Shown here piece after piece: positions 49,447 to 59,368 of a stretch of DNA of 64,000 nucleotides. The DNA is from Cryptomeria japonica (Eukaryota; Streptophyta; Pinopsida; Cupressales; Cupressaceae). The position numbers were made by a program, and so were the translations under genes. Under the pieces are notes generated by a model. The model was given only the letters and a program-made list of their open reading frames with translations, did no database searches and had not been told where the DNA came from. Position 1 is the stretch's first letter. Each line of letters starts with the position of its first letter. The DNA lies in assembly GCF_030272615.1 (NCBI RefSeq), contig NC_081414.1, positions 48,354,501 to 48,418,500 on the forward strand, written 5' to 3'.

Positions 49447-51656
49447 TTGACAGCAAACTTGGTAGAGTTGTGGGATGTGTCGGTCACGCAATACGTGCAA
49501 AGAGAGGCTCGGGAGAGAGCCGTCTCGAAAGGCACGGTACGTGGTGAACTCACCGTCAACACTCCCGTCTTTGACCTGCTCGGAAGTATTCCAAGGTTAC
49601 TCGCCAGAAATTTGATTACACTTCATGACCGAAGGGAGGAAACTGCACGAGAACTCCGTCAGCAACAAGTCCTCCGAAGGTACGAGGAGCGGAGCCGTAG
49701 GGAGGAAGAGGAGAGGGAGGCTAGTGGACACCGTACCGCTGGCACTCAATGCCCCTACGGCCAAACAAGGACAAACATACCATTGCCACCGAAGGAGTAG
49801 ATGAGGGAACAGTACAAAGATCTCTCCACATAAAAGAACAGGCCGAAAGGAGATGGCGGCTAAGGGAGGTTGCTGACTCAAAGAGCCCAGAGAGACACAG
49901 CAGAAGTCGAAGTGTGAGTTAGAGTCGTAGTCAGGAGAGACAAAGGCCGTGTACGTGGAAGGAGTTGGTCGAGGTCGCCAGGAACCTGCCACTTCCAGAA
50001 GTAGCGGAGGAAGATCTCGCCGACCAGGCCCCACACTCGACGTCAAGTGAAGAGGACTCCGGAGCCGAGTCGCAGAGCACCCTGTCGGAATATTCTGAAC
50101 AAGGAGAAGAGGCGACACGGGACCTGCACAAAGAGATCGCCAATATTTTTGAAGCAACATTATCTGGCATCAGGAATTTGTCCTTGTCAGAGGGCATCAA
50201 AATAGGAGGGTCAGATCCAGAAACCCCGAAAAGGAGGGACCATAGGAGCGAGGGTGACCAAAGCCTTGCGGACAGGGGCCCAACCAAACCAAGAGCGTAC
50301 AGTACCTCCCGAACACATAATACCTTTCCGACATATAGTCACTTCCAAGCGCTACATAAAACCCTCCAGGCAAGAACAATGGCACACACCCCGGAGAAAC
50401 AAAATCTTCCAAAATTCATGGGCGACGGGTCGGAGGACCCCGTACGGCATTGTAAGACATGCGTGACCATTTGGGAGGCAAATCGCCAGGACGACCAGGA
50501 TTACTAGTTGAAGGCATTTCCAGCCACTCTGCGAGGAATAGCCATTGATTGGTATACAGACATGGATGCCCAGTATAAAACGTCCTGGAACAGCCTGAAA
50601 AAGGTTTTCGAAGAGGAGTTCAAACTCCTATGAGACGACAATGAAATTGTGGCGGAGATTTACAATACCAAGCAGGGAAAAACTGAAAGCATGTGGGCAT
50701 ATAGTAGAAGGCCGAGGGAACTGCTCAATAAAATGGAGAACCAGCCCACTGATGGCCTCAAGAAGAGATGGTTTGTTGAAGGATTGGTACCATCCCTCAG
50801 ACGGAAGATGAAGGTGGTCCCCTCGCTCTCGTATGATGAATACAACCGTGCGATGGATATTGAAAGCGAAAATAAGACATCCCGAGGGAAGCGTCGGGTG
50901 AGCAATGGTGATAGTACGGATGAAGACAGTGATGGGGAGTCCAAAACCGCGCAAGCACACCGAAGGGATATGATGAGAATGATGAAAGAACTAAAGGTTG
51001 ACAAAGAAGGTGGCAGGGAAGGAAAGGAGCTATGGTGCACCCACTGCAAGACGGAAGGACACACTAAGGGGAGTTGTCCCCGCAAGGCCTTCTGTGACAT
51101 CTGCCAAGTAATGGGACATTCCATTAAGGAATGCCCGTACAACTTGAAAACACAGAGCACACAAGTGCTCTACGCCCAACCCGACCAAGTCACACCGCTA
51201 GCGACACCTCCAAAGCCAGCAGCAAACTCTAACACCTCTCCTAGAGGGTACAGAAACAATCGGCAAGGTAACAACAAGTCCAATAATAACACACCAAGGA
51301 GTAGAATTCAATACGACGCGAAGGAACGACCCATGAATCAATGCAGAAAGTGCAACGAATGGGGTCACTTTGCGCGGGAATGTCAAAACGGGGGTGATCC
51401 AAGAAGTTTGTTGTGCAAATGGTGCGGTCCAAGGAATCATGAGGACATAGACTGTCCAAGGCAAAAAGGGGTGAATATGCTGGAGGTGGAAGAACCAAGG
51501 GAAGGCGTATTAGCAATCACAAGATTGCAAAACAAAAAAGCCATGTATCCTAACCCTCGCACGGAGAAGGAAAGACTCCAAGAAGCCAGGGCGAAGGGCC
51601 TCGCACCCAGCTACCAATACACCACTCCAGTCAGGACCGGAGAAAACTATCATTAA
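49447..51656 (+). pseudogene. Gypsy gag with four zinc knuckles, broken by in-frame stops
   Basis: The first frame is 49,447-49,800 (ending in a stop); the main frame starts near 49,965. The gag capsid-like region shows LPKFMGDGSEDPVRHCKTCV, then, after an in-frame TAG at 50,505, LKAFPATLRGIAIDWYTDM and SWNSLKKVFEEEF. A TGA at 50,631 interrupts it and the same frame continues to 51,656. Four C-x2-C-x4-H-x4-C knuckles follow: CTHCKTEGHTKGSC, CDICQVMGHSIKEC, CRKCNEWGHFAREC and CKWCGPRNHEDIDC. Both interruptions in the main frame can be single-base changes to a stop (CAG to TAG; CGA to TGA) with no frameshift. Confidence 0.88.
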
Positions 51657-51708
51657 GCAGATGTTACGAACCACAATACCCATATGAGTATCAGACCTCC
51701 TACAGACC

Positions 51709-52560
51709 ATGCCACAGTTGAGGATGGCCTTGACGAATGTAGCCGGTGACACCACCATCGGCCAGGAACACCGAGCAATGACAGAACCACATAGTACGGC
51801 TCTAGTGAAGGAACCTGGTACGGACGCCATGGACCCTATGTTACTCACAGTAAGCATTGGACGGAAACCTGTCGTGGTGGAGATGGACATAATGGGACAA
51901 AAGCTCACAAACACCATTGTGGATGGCGGGTCCGGAGGAAACATGGAGAAGCCTTGGCAAGCCTACTCTCTGGCCACCAACATTCCATCTCGTCGATGCA
52001 GAACAACACGGTACCAAACCTCTTGGTACTCTTATGGCACAAAAGGTAGTGATCGGGAGACAACAATTCATTCTGGATTTCGTAGTCATTCCACTGGAAA
52101 GAAAAGCGTACAACGCCCTCCTGGGAAGGGGGTGGCTGATCATGGCTAGAGCCAATCATAACTGGAAGAAGAATACACTCTCAATCGAAAGTGAAGGCCA
52201 TAAGTATGTGATTGACCTAAGGAATCAGTCAGTCAATGAAGAGCTTGGGTCGTCTGACTCCGACTCGGAGGACTCAAACAGATGGGAGTGGGGTTCTGAA
52301 GGAGACAAAGGAGGGAGGGAACCCAACGAGGAAGGAGTGCTGGACTTGGACGGATGCTCTGAAGATGGAACTAGTTCATTGGCCGGACTCTTCCATTGGC
52401 AAATGGAGGACTACAAGGTCTTCCACCCGGAGTGCCACATGCTACAAATATGCAAGATTGGGGAATCAAGCGGCGGTACGGAAGAGCAATCATTTCCCCC
52501 AGAGTACGGTAGGTACCAGGAAGGGATGGCACAGGTGGATGTCACACCAGCACACCGGTT
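51709..52560 (+). pseudogene. Gypsy aspartic protease (retropepsin) region
   Basis: MPQLRMALTNVAGD at 51,709 matches MPQLRMALL in the remnant at 6 kb. The active-site strand is TIVDGGSGGN (near 51,913), a DGG form of the DT/SG motif. After a frame change it runs on with GKPTLWPPTFHLVDAEQHGT and FILDFVVIPLERKAYNALLG, then RGWLIMARANHNW. Acidic linker sequence follows to about 52,500. Reverse transcriptase should come next but does not. Confidence 0.8.
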
Positions 52561-52699
52561 TGAACGAGATAAACCTACTGCAAAGAGGAAGTTAAGGGGG
52601 CACCTTAGTAAATTGAAGAGAAGAAATCGAAGCAGACTTGGCAGCAAGAGGAAATCGAGAAGAAGAAGACAAGGATCCGCACGACCCGTCACAAAGGAG

Positions 52700-53330
52700 A
52701 GATTAAATTCGTACAACGTACGGACGAGTGCGGTGAGGTGTGGAAGGAACCAGTGGTTGTTCCGTACGACGTACAGATTGCTCGAACAGAGGCGCGTGAA
52801 GACCAAGCATCGAATCCGTACAATGTATGGATTGTGCGTATGAACGTAGCAGAAGTCGAGGCGAGCAAGGTCCAACGAAACATCTTGTATGGTGTACAAC
52901 GACAACGGAACAATGCACCGTACGATGTACGGCGATCACACCTAACTAGTACGGTTTGTGCTGATCATAGCGAACCAGTCCGTACGACGTATGGAATTTA
53001 CAGCACAACGTACAACAATCACAACAGAATAGTTCATACAAGGTACATTGCAAACCATACAGAGAGTTGAGAAGTCTGTACAGCAGTGTACGGCTGCCGA
53101 CGCAGAGGAGGAGAAGACTGTATGGATAGGAAGAAGAAGACCGTACGGAGGCTGACACAAGGAAGTCTGTACACGCAGGGAACAGGCACATATAAAAATT
53201 GAAAGCATTTGTTGGAAAATTTGTGCCATACGTACAGAGTTTGCGAAAGTTCAAGAGGTTGTACGGTCAGGAGAGGGAAGTGTACGGACCAATCCGTACA
53301 ATGGAAAGGCAGCAGCTAGTATAATGGTCC
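52700..53330 (+). repeat. GTACG-rich low-complexity stretch
   Basis: CGTACGACGTAC-like words and other GTAC palindromes recur throughout, for instance near 52,712, 52,765, 52,918 and 52,979. No long tandem unit is clear. The overlapping frames on both strands over this stretch reflect biased composition. It lies exactly where the polymerase domains would be. Confidence 0.6.
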
Positions 53331-54240
53331 GTACCAATTGGCGAGTCACACTGGCAGACCGTTATAATAACGGCCAAGGACGAGAGAAAGACAGGGAAAC
53401 AAGGCAAAACAGTTGCAGCGCAACCACAACAGCTACAGATCCAGCCAACAGCAAGAAGAAGGCCAAAATCAGGCCAAAAGTGCAAAAGGATCCAAAAGGA
53501 ATCACAGCGAAGTATGTAGCCTTTGAGAGTGTGACTGGCAGTGAATGTCGTACCTGGTGGGAGGAAACTTTCCCTGACCATGTGATAAAGGATTCCCTCA
53601 AAAAAGCTCAGGTAGACCATGCCATTCAGATGCCCACATTTAACATCAAGGGCTTTGAGCCAGTGCTGCGGACTATGGTATCCGGATACAACCCGTAGGA
53701 AAGGGCTTCCATTATTCAATTCCAGGGATGCACGGTACGAGTTTCATTCAAACCAGAGGACTTCAAGAGGGTAATTGGCATACCGGAGAAGGGGGCATCT
53801 GCAACGAAACCAACCAAAAAGCTCACCAAGGAAAAAAAGAAATGGCTGATGGATTTGGTATGCAGGGATGACCTCACAGAGGAACAATGGAAGAGTGCAT
53901 GGTCGATCAGTAGGGAGTTGAAGCGTGCATTTATCGCACCAGGAGAATGGAGAATGCTGATGGACTTGGTAAAAAGTCGCCTCACAGGAGCCAGTCGTGC
54001 ATCCGACATAGCCATCTGGATGATAGGGTTAATGAAAGGGATTAAGTGTGGTAAAGTGTACAACTGGGGGCAACTGCTGGCAGAAAGAATCCATGATTTT
54101 CTCAAGCTGGAACACAAAACATTCTACATGTGCCACCATGCCATCAGCCTATTATTGGATGTCGTATGCCTGCAAGTATCGCTAGAAATGTGGGAACCTT
54201 CAAACCTACCATGTACTACTATACCCACCTCGACACACTA
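53324..54240 (+). pseudogene. Extra ORF of the gag-only element (unknown domain)
   Basis: The frame 53,324-53,698 starts MVRTNWRVTLADRYNNG and contains AKYVAFESVTGSECRTWWEE. After a stop at 53,696 it resumes in a nearby frame with IIQFQGCTVRVSFKPEDF and VIGIPEKG. The frame 53,849-54,241 has DDLTEEQWKSAWSISRELKR and LMDLVKSRLTGASRASDIAI. It then has KVYNWGQLLAERIHDFLKLE and HKTFYMCHHAISLLLDVVC. No known catalytic motif was recognised. The order and spacing of the conserved positions resemble segments 1 and 2 of the element at 40.6-43.2 kb. The coding frame then runs into acidic Glu-rich sequence to about 54,456. Confidence 0.65.
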
Positions 54241-54769
54241 GGTGACACCGCGCAACCGACCAAAACGCGAAGAAAACTAGACGCATCCATAGAAGTCGAA
54301 GATGTCAGTAGCGCAGAGGATTCGAAGGAGGAAGTGCAAGAGACTGAGGAACAGGAAAGTGGTGATGAGGGGTTCCATATGGCAAGACACACAGTTGCAG
54401 AGGATGAAGGGGAAGCAGAGTCGCATCAACAGGAAGAGGAGGAAGAGGAGGATTAGCACGGAGGGTTACGGACACAATGGAAGAGTACGAGGGGAAAGTT
54501 CACACCTCCGAAATTATCCTCGGCACACTTGGTACCGCAGGAAGCGCTTACGGTGGCCACCCCTATGGGAGACGTACGACCAGCAGGGGTGTTGTTCCGA
54601 AAAATCAACAAAGGGAACCACTAGCATAGCAGCGGATATCATTACCACATATCAGCTTGGTTGTACTTGCAACATAAGCCACAGAGGGCACCAGTACGGT
54701 AGACCAGACAGTTGGAGGAGAGGCCGTACCAAGAAAAGACATAACGGCGAAGCAGGGAATTGGTACGGC

Positions 54770-54990
54770 AGACTCAGGTTCTGGTACGACTGACATTGGT
54801 ACGATACCAGCAAGTACCGGTACGGTTCCAGTAGGTACTGGTACTGTACCAGCATGTACGTGTACAATGTCAACATGTACTGGTACGGATCCAGCAAGTG
54901 TTGGTACGATGCCAGCAAGAACTGGTACGATACCAGCATGAACAGGTACTGGCATTGTACCAACAGGTACTTGTACGCCAGGTGCCAGTA
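54770..54990 (+). repeat. 21-bp tandem repeat (GGTAC... type), coding-like
   Basis: Six or more units of 21 bp, such as GGTACGATACCAGCAAGTAC plus one base, encode a seven-residue repeat close to GT(I/V)PA(S/G)T. One stop interrupts the run near 54,940. The repeat then leads into the frame ending at 55,208. GGTAC and GTACC words alternate, so units can pair with each other. Confidence 0.8.
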
Positions 54991-55278
54991 CAATACCAAT
55001 GGAGAAAGATGAGGCAGGGAATGTGAGGTGCCAGTACGGTACCTCACAGATGGAGCAAAAAGATAAGAAATTGTTGGAAGCTACCCACATGGTAAAGAAG
55101 GCATGGGAACGGCAGCTGCTGGCAAAAAAGAACCTAAGACTTCACACCAGACAGCAACCTTCTTCTCCGGCCACTACAAGGACGCCGCCTCCCTCTTCTC
55201 GGTCCTAGTTTATGTTTTATATTTCAGCTCTTATTGTCTTAGTCGTCTGGAAGACGACTACGTTTTGGGGGGGGCTAA

Positions 55279-55633
55279 TGTTAGGGGTAAATAACTTATG
55301 TTAGTAAGAATAATAATTATAATTGTGCTTATGTTGTGTTTATGGTTATGTTGCGTCGCCGAGAGGTTCCCGTCGGGTAGTTGGGAGTTGGTGACGGTTG
55401 GCAACTTGGCCAATCGTTGAGTCTATCTATTGTTTGGATGGAACCTCGGCAAGGGAGATTATGTATGGATATATTCTAGATAAATCAATAAAGATATAAC
55501 TCTTCTGGTCTAGTTGTTTATCATTATTACTTATGCTGTGATATATGAATGTACTGGTGCATGAATAATTGGTACATGTGGAAAACACTATGTTATCTAT
55601 GAGTTTTACCAACCTTACATTAAGGACCAAACA
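55279..55633 (+). repeat. 3' LTR of the gag-only gypsy-type element
   Basis: 355 bp, the same ends as the 5' LTR, with two short extra segments (one near 55,325, one near 55,395). Flanked on the right by GAGAG. Confidence 0.9.
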
Positions 55634-55639
55634 GAGAGT

Positions 55640-57420
55640 GACAGAAAAGGGGAGCATTGCAAATAGTGGTTGTCATCAAGGAAAAAGGGGGAGATTATTA
55701 GAAATGTTGTCATCAATGTCAAAGGTTGATGTTGTATTTTTCTATTGAATATGGTGCCATTGACAACAAAGGTTGTTGATGCATTGATATGTTGGTGTCA
55801 AAAGTTGTGTTGATTAACCAAGAATGAGATTATCCAAATTATGGTCATAGATGTCAAATTAAAAGAGTGAATCAGGCTTCATCCCTCAAGAGTTCAGTAT
55901 TCAGTGTTTTGTTGGTAAAAGGTATGAGGTAAAGGTAACCCTCGACCTTCAAAATGTACCTACTCCTCTTCGACACTCGAACTTCCTACCCTTCGACATT
56001 CGGACTTAGCATTTAACACTTAAAATTTCATAATTGGTATACGTTAGGGTGAAGGTCTAACCCTTGACCCCGGAAATCACTTTTGGCTTCACAATTTTGG
56101 AAAGAGGTATGAGGGATCCTCGATCTCCAGCCCTAATGAAGGTGTTTTCACTTTGCAAGTTTTGCCAAGTTGATCAAGCTTTGCAGTTCGGGCTTGTGAT
56201 TTGATTTGGTTGAAATTTCGTGAAATGAAGCATTGTAAACCACTGACCCCAAAAATACTCTTGTTCATCATTGATCAAACATTCCATCTAATGCTTGTGA
56301 ATTTTAATTTTGGTAAAAGGCAAGGATAAAGCCAACCCCCCAACCCCGATGAAGAAATTTAGCTTTGTAACTTTGGCTAAGGTCTTCAATCATAGGTGAG
56401 GGAGCTCACAGACATCCATCTAAAACTTATGAATTTCATTTTTGGTAAAAGGTAAGGGTAAAGCCTACCCCCGAACCCTGATCGAGGAGTTTAACTTTGT
56501 AACTTTGGCTAAGGTCTCCAATCATAGGTGAGTGGGTTTGCTATTTAACACGTTTGAGTTGTTCTAGACTGATGTAAGGAAGAACTCCAACTCCCGATAG
56601 GCCAACAAGCAAATTGTGACTAACTATTCAATGCTCTTTTTGACTTCAACACTTGGTGAAATGATTTGCATGAGGTATGAGCAACCCCTGAACTCCGACT
56701 CGCCAACCTAGTTTGGTCTAAGTTAAAAAAATTCTAAGGTGAAAAGAGAATAAATTTGGCTGACATGTTAGCAGATATATTTTTGAAAAGGGTGGCTGAC
56801 CTATGTGTTTATTGCATCGAATTTTGGCATCCAAAAGGGGTATATAAAGGAGAAGCTTTTTAGAGTAAGTGTTATAGATGGCTGTGCAAAAATGTTCTAT
56901 TATTTGAGAGAAAAGCATAACTAATGCAGAGAAAAACAAAGCAAATCTAATGCTGAGCAAACTTAATGCTAACAAATAGTTGTGAAGGAGATCAAAATGC
57001 AAAGTATGAAGTAAAGGTTGATATCATTCTAATGAGAAAACTGTTGGAGCGGAGCTAAATGTTCTCCAACCATTGAAGAAGTATTTTTTAGAAAACAGAA
57101 GCGGTTGATTGATGTCTATTGTTGAGTTGTGGGGATTGGTGACTCTAGTTGGTTGGTCCCTGCGAATTCTGTAAGTGAGTATTGGTGTCTCCAACGGGTT
57201 GGTGTCTGTAAATGTTGTAAGATCTTTTATATCATTTTGTGTGGCTGAATTTGGACAATAAACCCAAGCAGTCCTCCTCTATCGTTTTCTCCTACAAGGG
57301 TTTCCATGTAAATTTATGTTCTCTCGTGTGTGCTTGCAGTTATTGCTGATCATTACTGTTATTGCTGTTATAGTTGTTAAGTTTTGAGTTAAGTGAAAAG
57401 TTTACCTTACTTTGATTCGC
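55640..57420 (+). mobile_element. Copia-type LTR sequence (probable), interrupted upstream by the gag-only element
   Basis: AAAAAGGGGGAGATTATTAG (near 55,682) looks like a polypurine tract before an LTR start, followed by GTTGTCATCAATGTCAAAGG. The far part has GGTTGGTCCC and GGGTTTCCATGTAAATTTATG words like the copia-type LTR at 35.3-36.8 kb. No coding domain or clear partner was found. Confidence 0.45.
56283..56546. repeat. 132-bp direct repeat, two copies
   Basis: TCCATCTAA is repeated at 56,283 and 56,415. Both units share TTTTGGTAAAAGG and AGGATAAAGCC-like words, then AACTTTGGCTAAGGTC and CAATCATAGGTGAG. Confidence 0.75.
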
Positions 57421-57897
57421 CCCCTCCCCCAACCCGCACCCCCTCAATATAAATGTGTTCTCATCAATGTGATCTTATCCCCTAGTTGTCACATGACATA
57501 GGATTAAGACATTTGCCATCATCCTAATTAGTCCTACCTCTCAACCTTGCCTATATAAGCAAGGTTTCATATGTACATTTAGTATGCATTATACACATTG
57601 ATTGATCACATTTTATCAAAAACATTTTGCATCCATTATTGGAAAATTTATGTTATTATTCTTCTCTGTTGTAAAAGAATATTTTGACTTTGTAAGTGAT
57701 CATAGGAGCTTGTGTCCTTGAATGACTCTAACATGAGCTATCTATCAGCTCTAACAATTATTGGTACAAATATATGAGAGACTCATCTGATCGAGCATTC
57801 ATCAATCTAGTTCATTATTTTCTCACCACCAAGCCCTCAATAACTATTAAAAAGAGTATATACAAACAAAGGTAAACACATGCAAAAATGTATGCAC
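57421..57897. other. Non-coding, LTR-like promoter sequence
   Basis: Contains CCTATATAAGCAAGGTTTC near 57,549-57,567. No gene is seen. The TRIM target site TGCAC lies at its end (57,893-57,897). Confidence 0.4.
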
Positions 57898-58221
57898 TGT
57901 TAATTTTGTGGATCAGAATTAAAATTTATCTTGTTCTATGTATTATCTATCACTGAATTGTTGTATAAATCTGATTGTCTTCTTTTATGTTGCAGGAGAG
58001 GAGGAGCATTTTTATTTCGATGTCCATTCTCACACATTTCATTTGGTATATGTAGTGGGCTGGGTACGGTCAAGCAATGCCTTGAGCGGCCATGTCTTTT
58101 GGACATGGCCGATCAAGACATCACTTGATCGTGCTCCCTCACGATAATAAATGTTTGAATGAGAGACTTCATTTATCTCTCATTCAATCATTTATCTTAC
58201 CGAGGCTATCATGCATTAACA
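57898..58221 (-). repeat. 3' LTR of the TRIM (minus orientation), with three hairpins
   Basis: Three adjoining inverted repeats lie between 58,087 and 58,187. CGGCCATGTC and GACATGGCCG form a perfect 10-bp stem with loop TTTTG. GATCAAG and CTTGATC form a 7-bp stem (58,111-58,130). TTGAATGAGAGA and TCTCTCATTCAA form a perfect 12-bp stem with a nine-base loop (58,155-58,187). Confidence 0.9.
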
Positions 58222-58314
58222 CTCCCTCTTAGCTAGGTAAGATAAATGTAAAATGTATTGAGAGCAATATTCATAAATCGTATGATGCTTATCTTGGGAC
58301 CATAGTTTCAAGAT

Positions 58315-58640
58315 GTGAATTGCCTCTGTCGGCGATTCTATTCACAAACTCTTGAGTGGATTGCTTCTGTCGGCAATTTTATCCATAAGCTCTTGTGTGG
58401 ATTGCCTCAATCGGTGATTCTATCCACAAGCTCTTGTGTGGATTGCCTCAGTCGGCGATTCTATCCATGAGCTCTCACGTGGATTGCCTCGGTCAGCGAT
58501 TCTATCCATGTGCTCTTACGTGGATTGCCTCAGTCGGCGATTCTATCCACAAGCTCTTACGTGGATTGCCTCAGTCGGCAATTCTATCCACAAGCTCTTA
58601 CGTGGATTGCCTCAGTCGGCAATTCTATCCACAATCTTGA
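58315..58640. repeat. 41-bp tandem array in the TRIM, eight hairpin units
   Basis: Units start at 58,315, 58,356, 58,397, 58,438, 58,479, 58,520, 58,561 and 58,602, exactly 41 bp apart. Each has a 31-nt part starting GTGGATTGCC and ending in ATCCAC (GTGGAT/ATCCAC arms, GCC/GGC inside), plus a ten-base spacer AAGCTCTTAC or variant. In the first unit both arms change together (GTGAAT with ATTCAC). The open frames of about 80 aa across it are artefacts of the repeat. Confidence 0.92.
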
Positions 58641-59040
58641 GTTATTGTAAGATCGTCACCTTCCAATAACTTCAAAAATACAAGTGGAAATCATTTGGAA
58701 GTCGTCACTTCCTTATGATTTACACAGGGCCCATAAAATAATTATTAGTATTAATAATAATAATCAATATTTACAATTTTTACCTCAGAAGTGCTCAATA
58801 TTGATTCGTAAGCTCCCTCTCAATCACAAGGTATCTTGAGTTTCTTCTAGAGAACATATATTCTGAACATACATCTGAATTTCTGACTTCAGCAAGGGAC
58901 GCTTGTAGTTTAAGTTTGAGAGGACAAGTTCTTGCAATGTGGCCATATTCGAGACTTTCAAGGAGATATCAATCTGATCTTAATCGGATCTTCCTTCAGG
59001 CGGTTAGGCTTTATAGAAGGAAACTTGGCTTTGATACCAT

Positions 59041-59363
59041 ATTAATTTTGTGGATCAGAATTAAAATTTATCTAGTTCTATGTATTATCTATCACTGAAT
59101 TGTTGTATAAATCTGATTGTCTTCTTTTATGTTGCAGGAGAGGAGGAGCATTTTTATTTCGATGTCCATTCTCACACATTTCATTTGGTATATGTAGTGG
59201 GCTGGGTACGGTCAAGCGATGCCTTGACCGGCCATGTCTTTTGGACATGGCTGATCAAGACATCACTTGATCATGCTCCCTCACGATAATAAATGTTTGA
59301 ATGAGAGACTTCATTTATCTCTCATTCAATCATTTATCTTACCGAGGCTATCATGCATTAACA
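59041..59363 (-). repeat. 5' LTR of the TRIM (minus orientation)
   Basis: 323 bp, directly followed (in minus orientation) by the primer-binding site at 59,029-59,040. The same three inverted repeats are present, the first with one changed base. Confidence 0.9.
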
Positions 59364-59368
59364 TGCAC

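Larger units (their letters stand above)
48989..55633 (+). mobile_element. Non-autonomous gypsy-type retrotransposon: gag, protease, extra ORF, no reverse transcriptase
   Basis: The LTRs (48,989-49,315 and 55,279-55,633) begin TGTTAGGGGTAAATAAC and end ...AAACA. They are flanked by the target duplication GAGAG (48,984-48,988 and 55,634-55,638). The primer site TGGCGTCGTTGCC follows the left LTR after TTT. A G-rich tract (TTTTGGGGGGGG) precedes the right LTR. The interior, in order, holds gag with zinc knuckles, a retropepsin, a GTAC-rich low-complexity stretch, an extra ORF and a 21-bp repeat coding stretch. No reverse transcriptase, RNase H or integrase motif is found in about 6 kb. By eye the LTRs differ by roughly 5%, plus short insertions in the right LTR. 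This is the gag-only architecture known from TR-GAG elements, here with protease and an added ORF. Confidence 0.88.
57898..59363 (-). mobile_element. TRIM (terminal-repeat retrotransposon in miniature), 1,466 bp
   Basis: Direct repeats of 324 bp (57,898-58,221) and 323 bp (59,041-59,363) flank an 819-bp interior without coding capacity. TGCAC is duplicated on both sides (57,893-57,897 and 59,364-59,368). The minus-strand orientation follows from TGGTATCAAAGC (59,029-59,040), 11/12 identical to the initiator-Met primer site and next to the right LTR, and from a purine tract, TAAGAGGGAG (58,222-58,231), next to the left LTR. The left LTR reads TGTTAA...TTAACA. The right one starts TATTAA, a one-base change. 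By eye the LTRs differ at about six positions and one indel, so this is younger than the copia element. It would depend on another copia element for its enzymes. Confidence 0.93.

Noticed and set aside
54605-55090. 161-aa minus-strand frame with GTVPV repeats
   Set aside because: It is the antisense reading of the 21-bp repeat; the plus-strand frame continues into the element's terminal ORF and fits better.
58315-58640. Regular 31-nt repeats with 10-nt gaps resembling a CRISPR array
   Set aside because: The gaps are also repeated (AAGCTCTTAC), the DNA is plant nuclear, and the array lies inside a TRIM with LTRs and target duplication.
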